From Sorex araneus (Eukaryota; Chordata; Mammalia; Eulipotyphla; Soricidae), in assembly GCF_027595985.1 (NCBI RefSeq), contig NC_073303.1, positions 378,006,034 to 378,070,033 of the forward strand: a stretch of 64,000 bases of DNA, written 5' to 3'. This document shows positions 11,404 to 22,132 of the stretch, one piece after another. The position numbers and the translations under genes are program-made. Under the pieces are notes generated by a model, which searched no databases, was not told where the DNA came from, and saw only the letters and a program-made list of their open reading frames with translations. The stretch's first letter is position 1, and each line of letters begins with the position of its first letter.

Positions 11404-11409
11404 GATAAG

Positions 11410-11655
11410 GAATATAGGCAATGCCTGAAAGAAAAGAGAGAGGCAGACAGAGGCAGAGAGGTACACAGAGAGAAACAGAAAGAAAGACACACAGGGGGAG
11501 ACAGAGAGAGTGGGTTGTGGGTACAGGAAGGAAACTGGGGACACTGGTGGCAGAAACTGTGCTCTAGGGAAGGAATCAGTGTTGGAACACTATGACTGAA
11601 TATCATGAACAACTTTGTAAATATGTCTCACAATGATCCAATTAATTTTTTTAAT
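11410..11655 (+). mobile_element. L1 3'-end fragment
   Basis: Contains gggaaactgggg-type purine-rich 3'-UTR sequence, then gtgttggaacactatgactg and tcatgaacaactttgtaaat, a 3'-end signature also seen at 52530 and 54860. The A tail is decayed. It is probably the target into which the adjacent LTR inserted. Confidence 0.6.
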
Positions 11656-11660
11656 TTAAT

Positions 11661-11707
11661 GTATATATGTGTGTGTATACACACATGCGCACACATACAC
11701 ACACACG
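11661..11707. repeat. TG/CA-rich simple repeat
   Basis: Alternating purine-pyrimidine tract (gtatatatgtgtgtgtatac, then acacatgcgcacacatacac) about 47 bp long, following the L1 3' end. Confidence 0.85.
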
Positions 11708-12362
11708 AAGAGCCCAAATCAGAGGTAAAGGATCTGGAGCACTTTGGCAGTGTTGGAGTGTGGTCATTTTGTGTGTGTAAAGAACATGAGCACTATTGCA
11801 GCCCTGTTCCCGCCGTAAACCACAGGTGCATCCCCTCCCCCGCACACCTTGAGGCCGTCCCTCAGGGACCGCTGACCCCACTCCCGGGGATCTGTCTCTG
11901 GGCCCCCAGTTCTGCTCACTGGCCTCAGCGTCCACCTTCATCCTGGAGTTGCACTGTCTTGATTTCTGTCGTTTTAATTATACTTTAAAGTCGGGCAAAT
12001 ATTTGGGTGGGGGGGGAGTTGGGCAAATAGTCCCCCAAGATTGCTTTGTCTTCGTGTGTATGTGGGGGGGTTGTGGGTGTGTGGGTGGGTGTGTTATTAC
12101 CCCATATAAGTTTCAACAGAATTTGGTCTGTGTCTCAAGAAACTGTCAGTCGCCCTCTGTGGGTGGGCCGAGAGGGGCCGGTGCTGAGTGCAGGGAGAGG
12201 GCAGACACAGCACCCGCTGTCCAGGCAGGCAGGACGTCAAGACAACCGGGTGGCGGTGGATACTCTGTGGGAGGATGTGGACTTGGAACATACATTACAT
12301 GTATGGACATACGTTACATGTGTGAAACCTCATTATGACCAGTACTGTAAAGCAGGGAGACT
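11708..12362. other. Unassigned mixed sequence with GT-rich tract
   Basis: Includes a G-rich GT tract at about 12060-12095 and a GC-rich patch at 11800-11940. Short open frames here show no recognisable domain. Confidence 0.4.
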
Positions 12363-12640
12363 CCATTTTTTTTTTTTGGAAAGACCATGAAACGCAGTTA
12401 CAAAGTTGCTCATGGTTGGGTTTCAGTCACCAATGTTTCAACTCCCTCCTGCCACCTGTGTACCTTTTCCACCACCGATGTCCAATCCAATGTTCCAGTT
12501 GCCCTACCTGCCTCTATTTCTATGGCAGGCACTTCTCTCTCTCTGTCTCTCTGTCTCTCTCTGTCACTGTCTCTCTGTCTCAGTCTCTGTCTCTCTCTCT
12601 CCCTTTCTCTCTCTCTCTCCCCTTATTTTTGGGTATCATG
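12363..12640 (-). mobile_element. L1 3'-UTR fragment, followed by TC-rich repeat
   Basis: On the plus strand a T run is followed by cgcagttacaaagttgctca, gggtttcagtcaccaatg and ccaccaccgatgtcc. This is the complement of the L1 3' UTR seen at 37583. The far end (12531-12622) is an impure (TCTCTG)n tract, matching the purine-rich part of that UTR. Confidence 0.75.
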
Positions 12641-14715
12641 TTTTCAATAAACGTACTAAAAGATAATCATGGGTATTCTTATACCCACTTCCAATATTTT
12701 TTAAGAGAAAAACCCCAAACACTTTGCCATCTCTCTCCCTCTGACTCATGGCGTACTGGGGCTCAAGTCACTCCCTAAAGCACGGAACCCAAACACTGCA
12801 GGACTGAGTCAGCAATTGAAAAAATACCAAATTGTGAATTTAAGAGAATTTTGCCAGAGGATGTTGCACTCTTATTTACTAAGAAATGCTTTACTGCCTT
12901 GCTAAAGATGTAAATTGCCAACAGCCATTTCTGCATCAATTTGAAGGAGTCTAGAAGAATGAGAGAGAGATAGAAAGATTGAGATAGAGGCAGACAAAGA
13001 CACAGAAGCAGAGATACAGAGAAAGTGAGTGTCAGAAAGAAATAGAAAGAAGAGGGGAGGAGAAGTGAGTGTGGAGGAGGGGAGAAGAGAGTGGAAAAAT
13101 AAAAAAGAGTGAAAGAAAAACAGCAAAGAATAGATGATACAGAATAGAAATATAGATTACAGATAGACGCTAGATAGATTTTGCATTCCTGGTCACAGTG
13201 CGTCTGCTTTGAATCTCTGCCTACAGATACTACCAATTAGCTTCTTCCACTGCTTTCCTTACTTTAGACATCAAAGAATTCCATTCCAATGTTGGAACAA
13301 AGTTTTCTACCCTATACAATAATAAGGATCTTAGTTTTTCTAACACCGATTATGATTATGGATAACTATATGTGCTAGTATTTTATTATTATTTCTTGAG
13401 ATAAAAATTAATCTCAGAAGAAAAAACCCAGTTATAAAAGCTGAGTAAAATAATTTATTTTGACTCTTGAAATATCCTTTTCTCAGACTTAAAAATGCCT
13501 GAGTCACATATGTCTTCCAACCTTATCTTTCGAGATTGATAATAGCTGCAAAGTATTTTAGATTGATCTGTATGATCAAAGGTTTTATGAAGGACCTATC
13601 ATATACATAATCTATAATATGAAAGCTCTTGAAAAAACAGTAAAATACTGATATACTTTTTATTTGTGTAACATCTAGAGTAGATGAAATGAATGTAATA
13701 AAATAACTAGATATATAAATGAAAAAAACTGCAACCACATGTGGAAAGGGCTGTTTAATTTAATCATGGAACTCAAGAGAAGCTGGCTTCCCCTGATGGG
13801 TATATAGAAGCTCTAATTTAATTATTACTGATCTAAGGAGTGGAACAGAACAACAGTCTGAGGATATAAAGCTACAAGTTACAATATTTAATGCAACAAC
13901 CAGAGAGCAAAGGATACAAAAACTCAAAGCACCCTCGTTAGTAATTTGTAAATATTCTTAAAAGCTGAAACCTGCATTATTTCAAAGCATCCATGTTTCT
14001 TTTCTTTTAATTTCTCAGCTATATAAGACGATGTTCAATATTCATAAATTAATTTAATTTTGATCAAATCACTTCTCTGAGAATGCAAAGTCTTTCCAAT
14101 TGATGTTCACAAGAATATATTGAGACTATTTATTCAAAATATTCTACGTCTAAGGGAACATGCATTAATTCATTTACTCTTACCATTGTAAAATAACACA
14201 CACATATATATACCCATTCACTCACAGACACTGATCACACAATTTTAAAGACATCACTTTAAAAAATGTCAGAATATGATTTTTATTAAGGACTTTCATT
14301 ATATATATGACTTTTATTATATATATATATATAAATTTTATAAATAAATAAAAAAAAACAAAGTCATGATTGATGACAGAAAAACATCTACTGACCAGAC
14401 ATCAAAAGACCTTTGAAGAGTGAGACAGACATGCTTACAGTGTTTTTGAGAAAGACTCTAAAGGAGTATTTAGCAGGGAAAAAAAAATTAAAATTCTTAT
14501 GATGAGAAATAAGCTAAATGATGAATATTCCAGATTGAAGAAAGTAGAAAAATAGCACTCGCCCATCATGGGTCACTATAGCAGCTAAAAGTTTGGACTT
14601 TTAAAAATTCACAGCATAAATTATAGCATTGTATATTTATGTATGAAATAATCTTAGTTTTATTTTACAAGGCCTAGGTAAGTTTGAAATTATAGGATCA
14701 TGATAGCATATATAA
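12641..14715. other. Unassigned; purine-rich 12955-13130, otherwise AT-rich
   Basis: The block 12955-13130 is a GA-rich, non-periodic purine stretch, probably part of an old L1 3' UTR. From 13260 onward the DNA is AT-rich, with an (AT)n run near 14300-14335. No gene or other named repeat was recognised. Confidence 0.4.
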
Positions 14716-14876
14716 GTCAAGGAGATAGTACAAGGGTTAAAGCATTTGCCTTGCACACAGCTGACCCAGGTTTGATCTCTCAAACGCATATGGTTCCCCT
14801 AGCCCCATCAAGAGTGATTCCTGAGTGCATTGCCAGGAAAGATCTCTGAGAACAGTTGGATGTGGCCTGAAAACCA
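14716..14876 (+). mobile_element. Old SINE copy (shrew-type head)
   Basis: The motifs ggagatagtacaagggttaa, gcatttgccttgcacacag, ctgacccaggtttgatctc and agtgattcctgagtgcattg match the SINE in order but with many changes. It ends in gtggcctgaaaacc. Confidence 0.8.
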
Positions 14877-16078
14877 TAATAATTATAATATTAACTATTA
14901 TCATCATCATCATGTAGAAAATATCAAAGGAGGTCAACCAAAAGGTCAACAAAAAATGTTTGATGCATTGCACAATGAGTACAGCACAGGCACACGGAAG
15001 TTGGCTCCAAGAACGAGAGTTGGGAAGGAGCAGGGACTCCTAACAAAACCCTGGAGGAAAAAATACTGGGAAAAAAAATCATTTGGAATTTTGTTCTGTA
15101 AAAAAATCACATGACAAAGAAATAGCCAGAGACATTCACTGGCAATTCAAAATTTGAGAAAAGTAAGGTATTAGTTGCGTCACGTGGAATTTCTAAAAAC
15201 ATGCCAAGACATAATCATTAAAGAGGACTGGGGGAGTGTGAACTTGGAAGGAGTGTTGGCAAGAGCTGAGAGCTCAGAAAACTGCAGGGGAGGAGTGAGT
15301 GAGAAATCCGATGGCACAGTGCTTCTTTGTGGTGAGGCTACGTGGGACCTTCCGGAAGCGGGTTGGTGCTGTTCCTCAGTGACTGAGACCTGACAGATTC
15401 TGAATCAATCATGTTTTGTAGATGCCCCAAATGAAGCCGTGTTTCAGAGCATGGAAAATAGCAGAGTGCTTCCAGGGGGCCAGGAAGATTAGGTAATCAA
15501 TGTGCAATTTTCAAGGATGCAGCTACCACTCGACTGGAATAGGGGAAGGAGCTGCAATTGGATATCAATACGCTTCTCAGGATGCAAGCTACAGACTGCA
15601 GAGTAACCAACAGTCCTTGAAGAAATTGTGAGGATGACTATTGTGGCAAGTAAAGTATAACAGCCTGCCACCTTTTAAAGTATAGTGTTCACTGGTGAGT
15701 CTAGCCCGTCTTACTACACAATTACCTAGAGAGAGCGTTTTTATACAGCACCATTGTAATGAAGTAATCAATCAAACCCGCATAACTTTTGACAGCCCAA
15801 CACCTGTGCCTCTAATGTTTGCATTCAAACCCAGTGGCACACTGTCAGTACGAACAGTGCAGTGGGTTGTCCTAGCCCTCAGGTCACTGGCCAGCAGCAA
15901 AAAGAGGTAGAGAAACGGTTATAAGCTGTGATATGGTTAACCAGAGTACATGCGGTCAGGAGGAATATTTGACTCTGTTATTTTAAAATTCTTGGAATTT
16001 TATAGAAATATAGCTTAAACTTCACTAAAGTCATCACAGATTCTCAGATTGGAGCAACCTGCATTGCTTCATGACATA
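14877..16078. other. Unassigned
   Basis: Mixed sequence with a short TCA-repeat at 14900-14915 and an otherwise unique appearance. Several short open frames lack any recognisable feature. Confidence 0.4.
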
Positions 16079-16089
16079 AAAATATTTTG

Positions 16090-16187
16090 GTGCTAACTTC
16101 AGCAGCATAGATAGTAAAATTAGAGAAGATTGGCATGGCCCCTGTGCAATGATGACACGCAAATTTATGAATCTTTCCATATTTTTT
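16090..16187 (+). pseudogene. RNU6 (pseudogene): U6 snRNA processed pseudogene
   Basis: Aligns with U6 spliceosomal RNA from its first base: gtgctaacttcagcagca corresponds to the 5' stem, followed by gagaagattggcatggcccc and gatgacacgcaaattta, ending in ccatatttttt. About 10 nt are missing after the taaaatt segment, and there are several substitutions, so it is not functional. An 11/12 direct repeat (aaaatattWtgg type) flanks it at 16079-16089 and 16195-16206, consistent with L1-mediated insertion. Confidence 0.93.
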
Positions 16188-16206
16188 AAGTATGAAAATA
16201 TTATGG

Positions 16207-16571
16207 ACAAAAAGTAAATAAATAAATAAAATTATTTGATATAAGACAGTGACTAAAGGTACATTTGTAGATATATCTTCACGCCATGTTAACCATTGAA
16301 ATCAAGTTAAATAACTTTTTTATAGGACAACGTATTCAGATGACCAACGTACAAAACCAATACTACTAAATAAATAAATAAATAAACAAACCAGCCTGAC
16401 CCTTTAAGAAGCCTTAATCAGAGAGGCAGAGCCTAATACCACCACTCGGTCTTCTCTTTCCTTGGGGATAAAATTTCTAAATGCAACCAAATATAACTTT
16501 GTATAAAGGCTAAACTCTGCTCTACGTGTCTGTGTAAATCAGGGAAAATTGTCTATCTAATCTAGTTAAAT
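16207..16571. other. Unassigned; short TAAA repeats
   Basis: AT-rich spacer with two short (AAAT)n runs at 16215-16232 and 16367-16386. No gene recognised. Confidence 0.4.
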
Positions 16572-16812
16572 GAACCGGAGCGATAGCACAAGTAGGGTGT
16601 TTGCCTTCCACATGGCCGATCCAGGTTCAATTCCTCCGTCCCTCTCAGAGAGTCTGGAAAGCTACCGAGTTAATAGCGCCCGCACAGCAGAGCCTGGCAA
16701 GCTCCCCGTGGCATATTCAATATGCCAAAAACAGTAACAACAAGTCTCACAATGGAGACGTTTCTGGTGCCCTCTCGAGCAAATCAATGACCAATGGGAT
16801 GGCAGTGCTACA
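16572..16812 (+). mobile_element. RTE-tailed tRNA SINE
   Basis: Head gaaccggagcgatagcacaa, B box aggttcaattcc, two ggaaagctacc/ggcaagctccc motifs, aaaacagtaacaacaagtc, and the RTE tail gagcaaatcaatgaccaatgg with a short ggcagtgctac end. Confidence 0.93.
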
Positions 16813-16838
16813 TAATAAAACATTAAAATGAGCCTATG

Positions 16839-16930
16839 GGTGTTTGAGCATTGTGTAACTGAGACTTAAACCTGAAACTTTTGTAACTTTCCACATGGTG
16901 ATTCAATAAAAAAAAAAATTAAAAATAAAA
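16839..16930 (+). mobile_element. Very short 5'-truncated L1 insertion with 15-bp duplication
   Basis: Only the last ~75 bp of the L1 3' UTR plus an A tail are present: gtgtttgagcattgtgtaac, acttttgtaactttccacat, gattcaataaaaaaa. A perfect 15-bp duplication (taaaatgagcctatg) lies at 16824-16838 and 16931-16945, which proves the boundaries. Confidence 0.93.
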
Positions 16931-16945
16931 TAAAATGAGCCTATG

Positions 16946-17248
16946 AATAAACCCAAGTTTTCCATTCCTCTCATGAAACTGATAAATCTGGGCATCATTT
17001 ATCAAACACACAAAAGAAAACTTTACAGAATGATGGGAAGAGGCACTCTGGTGGTTGTTTTCTATTAAGTGGCCCATTACTGGGTTCCTTTTTGTGTGTC
17101 ATATGCCCAAGAATGGGAGATAAGTGGTCCAGTACTAGTACACATTGATATATAATTAAGAATTGTACACAGATAGCAAATATAGTTTATTTTAGTGGTG
17201 CTAGGTTGGTTCAACCACTAAAAAACAATTTGCGTAGTTAACTCTATT
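16946..17248. other. Unassigned spacer
   Basis: Mixed, unique-looking sequence between two insertions. No features seen. Confidence 0.4.
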
Positions 17249-17257
17249 ACATACTAG

Positions 17258-17511
17258 CACTGTAGCGCTGTAGCACTGTCGTCCCATTGTTCATCGATTT
17301 GCTCAAGCAGGCACCAGTAACATCTCCATTATGAGACTTGTTACTGTTTTTGGCATGTCAAATACGTCATGGGTAGCTGGCCAGGCTCTTCCATGTGGGC
17401 AGGATACTCTCGATATCTTGCTGGGCTCTCCAAGAGGGAGGGAGGAATCAAACCCAGGTTGGCTGCATGCAAGGCAAATGCCCTACACACTGTGCTATCA
17501 CTCCAGTCCAT
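17258..17511 (-). mobile_element. RTE-tailed tRNA SINE
   Basis: The plus strand begins with the tail repeats cactgtagcgctgtagcact, then the complement of the RTE tail (gttcatcgatttgctcaagc), the paired body motifs and the tRNA-like head ending ctatcactccagtcc. The imperfect duplication acatactag/atatactag flanks it. Confidence 0.93.
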
Positions 17512-17639
17512 ATTATATACTAGAGGGGAAAAAATCATTCAGTTATGTCAGATACAAAGAAAGTAATGGATAAAATTAAATTTAATCTATGTTGATTATA
17601 AAATGCCTATATTTTATATATATTATATACATCTTCAAG

Positions 17640-18295
17640 TGCAGCAGTTATGTGTATCTCAACATGAGGAACTCAACATGAGAAATGACTTGGCGCCAGA
17701 ACTGCGCAGGAGGAAGAGAGCAACGTGGAATGCCTTCAAGAGTGTCGAAGAAGTGGTTAAGAAGACAAAGAACCTCCAGCTCCAGACACATCTCTTTGAC
17801 TCCACTGTTCTTCCTGCACTACCTATACGCCTCAGAGACTTGGACCCTACACAAACAGGATGAGAACACCATTCAAGTATCCCAAAGAGGAATCAAAAGA
17901 GCTATGCTAGGAGTATCACGTCTCACTCAAGTGAGAGAAGAAATCAGGAGTTCCGACCTCCATCGACCATCAAGGATCAGGGACGCTGTCTCATTTGCCA
18001 AGGCATCAAAAATCAGCTGGGCCGGACACGTAATGTGATTCAGAGGCGACTGCTGGACTAGAGCTGTTATTGACTGGATTCCACGGGATGTCAAAAGACG
18101 CATGGCCGCCCACCTACGAGATGGTCAGACTTCTTCGTCAAAACCCTGAATGAACGGTTTTAGGCTCTTCGTGTTCTTGGAACAAGCAAATACCATTGAG
18201 GTACACTAGCACATGACAGGGATGAATGGAGATGTCTCTTGTGCCTACTTGAGCAAATCGAAGAGCAACGGAATGACAAGTGACAAGTGACATAC
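17640..18295 (+). mobile_element. RTE-clade LINE fragment, C-terminal ORF2 and 3' end
   Basis: Decayed end of a non-LTR retrotransposon polyprotein. Translation shows NMRNDLAPELRRRKRATW, then HLFDSTVLPAL in one frame. After a frameshift near 17822 it continues YASETWTLHKQDE, REEIRSSDLHRPSRIRDAV and SWAGHVM, then a stop, then DWIPRDVKRRM. In another frame it ends FFVKTLNERF, HDRDEWRC, LLEQIEEQRNDK and a stop at about 18282. This order (post-RT region, SETWTL, RWAGH-like, WIPRD, DRDEW, LEQ) is the C-terminus of RTE-type ORF2 as I recall it. It lacks the endonuclease and RT core, so it is 5'-truncated and dead. Its 3' end is the source-type sequence for the SINE tails in this window. Confidence 0.88.
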
Positions 18296-18299
18296 TATA

Positions 18300-18755
18300 T
18301 GAATTTCATACCAAGTGGTGACCTGGTGACTACTTATTGCATCTGAGATAAAGAAATAGTATGAATGCAGGTCTATTCTGGTTTATTCTTACCATCCTCA
18401 CACAACATAACTCTGCAGAGCACTAAAAGTTCTGTCCAGGATGCAAAGGGTAAAATAGAAATAAAAGAAACCAAGAGGGAAAAACAAGAAAAATGTTATC
18501 CAATCTGATGATGGGATTTTTGTTTGTTTGTGTCAAAAGTTGCAAAAATGTAAAAAAAATCCCAGAATGAGCAAATAACTTAAGTAATGGGATAAAAATT
18601 AAAATGTCTCATGAAACAAAGTGATTAACATATCAAAATTTTATGCACATAACTATATCCAAACAATAAAAACATGATAGCTGAAACTAAAGATTCAGTG
18701 CCTTCTATATCACAACAAATGGATTAAAATATGTATTTCATATTTCAACAAAAGT
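18300..18755. other. Unassigned, possibly L1-derived
   Basis: A-rich sense-strand bias (gaaataaaagaaaccaagag) suggests an L1 ORF2 fragment continuous with that after 19005, but the match is not strong enough to assign. Confidence 0.35.
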
Positions 18756-18764
18756 TGCACATAT

Positions 18765-18995
18765 GGGCTGGAGCGGTAGCACAGCAGTTAGGGCATTTGC
18801 CTTGCATGCAGCTGATCTGGGTTCAATTCCTCTGCCCCTCTCAGAGAGCCCGGCAAGCTACCGAGATATCCCGCCCACATAGCAGAGCCTGGCAAGCTAT
18901 CTGTGGCGTATTCGATATACCAAAAACAGTAACAACAAATCTCACAATGGAGATACTATTGGTACCCGCTTGAGCAAATTGATGAACAGTGACAG
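18765..18995 (+). mobile_element. RTE-tailed tRNA SINE with 9-bp duplication
   Basis: Full head gggctggagcggtagcacag, B box gggttcaattcc, paired ggcaagctacc/ggcaagctatc motifs, and the tail gagcaaattgatgaacagtg. The duplication tgcacatat lies at 18756-18764 and 18996-19004. Confidence 0.95.
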
Positions 18996-19004
18996 TGCAC
19001 ATAT

Positions 19005-20400
19005 ATTTGTGCTAAAATGACAAAACACTGATAAAACAAATCACAGGCACCAATAAACATAGAAACTGAGATCACAATGGGAAGATTCACTTACTAAAGA
19101 CATCAATTCTCCCCAAATTGTTATACATGTTTACTCGAATTTCTATCAAAATCCCAGGAAGATTATTCATAGATCTAGGCAGGCTATTCTAAAATTTTAT
19201 GGGAGGTAATAAAACTAAGAGGCAATAAACGCCATTTTGAGAAAGAAGAATGAGGTGAAGCAGATAGATCTACTAAGACATAATGCAGGTTCAATAATAA
19301 TCAAGAAAGTACAATATTGGTGGGACGATAGATTCAGAGGCCAAGAGAACAGAAGAGAAAGGCCAGAAATAAACTCAACACAAAAGGACTGGGGGTTGGA
19401 CTCTCAGGTGCAACTCAGTGGAGGGGTAGGTCTTCAAACATGAAGGGACAGCAAATGATAACCATTGAAATTAAAAAAACAAAACTGGAGCTGGAGCTAA
19501 ACCTCATACCCTACAGAAACGCTGACCAGATGATGGCATTAAAGATATAGATGACGATTGGGGGCATCTGTATTAGGGAAGAAATTTTCAGGCTGACAGC
19601 AAAAGTGCGATTCACTAGAGGAATAATTGATGAACCAGATAATTGATCTTGATCAAAATTAGCCCTGAATGCTCTGTGTAAGTTCATGTGAAGAGGATAA
19701 AGGGACATCCTGCAGATATGGAGAAAATATTTGTATAGCACATAGATGACAATGAACTAGTAACTGAAACAGAAGGGAAAAACAGCTTTCAAAATTCAAC
19801 AGTAAGGGATCAAAGCAATAGTACAACTTGTAGCATGCTTGCTGTGCAGGAAGCCTACCTGGATTTCATACCTGGACCATCATCCTGCTCACCCACCAGG
19901 GGTGATCCCTGAACTCAGAGTCAGGAGTAATCTTTGAGCAGTGTTGGGGTGGTCCCAAAAGACAAGCATAAATAAATAAATAAAATTAACAGTGAAAAAA
20001 CTCTAATTAGAAAATGAGCCAAAGGCGCTTAACAAAAGGCATTTCACAGAAGGCAGTCAAACATTGGGATAACATTGAAAATCAGTACCTGGGAGGGAAA
20101 TACAAATTAAGAACACAATGAGCTAGCACTACTAACAGAATGGTTAAATTGCAAAATCACGGGAATGCCAGATGTGGAAAAACTGGTTCACACACTCATT
20201 GCTGATCTGAATGCAATGGCCCAGTAACCCGAAGAACTGCATTGGTGGTTTCTAAAAGCAAACATACACCCAGGAATTACCATATAACCCAGAAATCACA
20301 CTCCTTGGCATTTATCCCAGAAAAAGGGAAACTCAGTTAAATTGGAATTATACTACAAAAAAAAGCTAACATTTTTAAAGATGTGCATATATGTGTCCAG
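19005..20400 (+). mobile_element. L1 ORF2 3' region fragment
   Basis: Recognisable L1 ORF2 sequence: ctaaagacatcaattctccc, atttctatcaaaatcccagg, later gaaatacaaattaagaacac, aatgagctagcactactaac, gaattaccatataacccag and cttggcatttatcccagaaa. The reading frame is broken throughout, and a SINE splits it at 19805-19985. It is older than the SINEs it hosts. Confidence 0.8.
19805..19985 (+). mobile_element. Old SINE copy inside L1
   Basis: Diverged head agggatcaaagcaatagtac, then gggtgatccctgaactcaga, gtcaggagtaatctttgagc, ggtggtcccaaaagac and an (AAAT)n tail. Confidence 0.75.
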
Positions 20401-20978
20401 ATAGATACCAGAACTTCACAGAATTTTTTAAATATTTTATCCTTATAGAAAAGATTTAAAGCCATCAAACAGAAGCAACACAAATTCAAAAATAATGCAT
20501 CCATTCACAAATGATATGTAATAAATACTCCTCTTCATATACCTTTTTAGGGAGTAGTTTTATGTCACATATAAAAATTTAAAGGCAACAAAGGTATTAA
20601 GCAACATTTTCAAAAGGATTCTTAAAGTGAAAGCTTCCTAGAGCAAAAACACTTTAATTACGTGATTCTACTTTATGCTTTCCCCACTGCAATGAAAGCA
20701 TCCATCAAAAGGAATAGGTAAAGAAGCAGAAAACAAAGGCAAAACACCTAGATATCAGTCAGTTTCCATGAGAAAAAAATCTGCATGCTTGATTAATATA
20801 TTACACTGACACTGACCCACTGACAACCTTGTCACCCAGTGACAAGGCCATTCACTAAGTACTTGACTGCCCACAGTACTCCATGAGGCTTAACTCAATT
20901 TCTTAAGCAATGTGGGGAAAGTTTGAATTTAAAAACCAAGTTCAAATTACTGCTCCAAAGCACAGAACCTTTATATTA
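20401..20978. other. Unassigned AT-rich DNA
   Basis: Follows the L1 fragment and may include more decayed L1 sequence. No exon or RNA gene was seen. Confidence 0.4.
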
Positions 20979-21042
20979 TCTCTCTGTCTGTCTGTTTATC
21001 TGTCTGTCTCTCTCTCTTTCTCACACACACACACACACATAC

Positions 21043-21099
<57 letters not shown>
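20979..21099. repeat. Compound TCTG/CT/CA microsatellite
   Basis: Ordered blocks: (TCTG)n to 21008, CT, (CA)n, (CT)n at 21041-21064, and a ~17-unit (CA)n to 21098. The chance open frames across it encode only low-complexity peptide. Confidence 0.95.
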
Positions 21100-21918
21100 A
21101 CTTTATATGATACCACACCAAGCAATAACTTTACTTATGGAGACAACACAAAAGTCCCCCAACCACCCTACCAAATTCTCGCAAACATTGCTTCAGATAT
21201 CATGAACATATGAACATATGCACAAATATTGCCCTAAGAGGATTCACATGCTGGTTAAGAAGCTGTCTTATGCTAGCCAAAATTCAGATATGATTTTTAA
21301 GTGAATACATAAAAAAAATAAAACATTGTTTTTGTCAGGTCAGAAGAATTAAACACTTAGGTTCTAGGAAGAAAATAAGACTAAGTCTCCAGACTATTGC
21401 AATTATAATGGGTAATGTGATTATATGTAAATGAATTATTAAAAAGTGAATTTGTCACTTGATGAAAAGGGGGCAAATTCTAGCTCATCTCTGGAGTATG
21501 GGGATTCTGCAACAAAGGTTTACACATGTATATATTACATAGATCACTGGTCCAGTGCATGCCTCATATGAGTGAATCTCTTAATTTGATTTCCAGGACT
21601 GCAAAAAATCTAATAGCAAAACGTAAAAAATAACCATAATTGCTGTTCTCAGGGGTGCATCTAGCAGTGCTCCAGGCCTACTATCAGCTCAGTGCTCGAT
21701 GAAAATCTACATACTTTTCACATACTCTGCCAAGCATGCAGAGTATGTGCAAAGTATCTCTCCAACCTCCCAAACATACCTTATTGTGGGTTAAGATTGT
21801 TTTTAAAGTACAAATGGACAAACATCTCAATAAATTTCAAAAATGTGTTTAACACAATCCTCTCCTACACCGCACACCACAAAAATACCTCAAGGGAAGA
21901 GTACTGGAGGGGAGGGTA
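21100..21918. other. Unassigned; weak SINE-like patch 21550-21780
   Basis: The patch contains tccagtgcatgcctcatatg and ggggtgcatctagcagtgct, which recall SINE segments, but the order is unclear. An imperfect inverted pair (acatactctgcc/gcagagtatgtgc) lies near 21720-21751. Confidence 0.35.
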
Positions 21919-21934
21919 CATAGCTTTTATTTTT

Positions 21935-22116
21935 TTAATTTTTTTTTTTTTTGCTTTTTGGGTCACACCTGGCGATGCACAGGGGTTACTCCTGGCTCTG
22001 CACTCAGGAATTACCCCTGGCAGTGCTCAGGGGACCATATGGGATGCTGGGATTCGAACCCGGGTTGGCCGCGTGCAAGGCAAACGCCCTACCCGCTGTG
22101 CTATCACTCCAGCCCC
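21935..22116 (-). mobile_element. Young shrew-type SINE with 16-bp duplication
   Basis: Near-consensus minus-strand copy with a long T run, then gctttttgggtcacacctgg and an intact head complement. The perfect duplication catagcttttattttt lies at 21919-21934 and 22117-22132. Confidence 0.97.
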
Positions 22117-22132
22117 CATAGCTTTTATTTTT

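Noticed and set aside
20910-21213. Frames encoding Ser/Leu and His/Thr repeats
   Set aside because: Translations of the CT and CA microsatellite.
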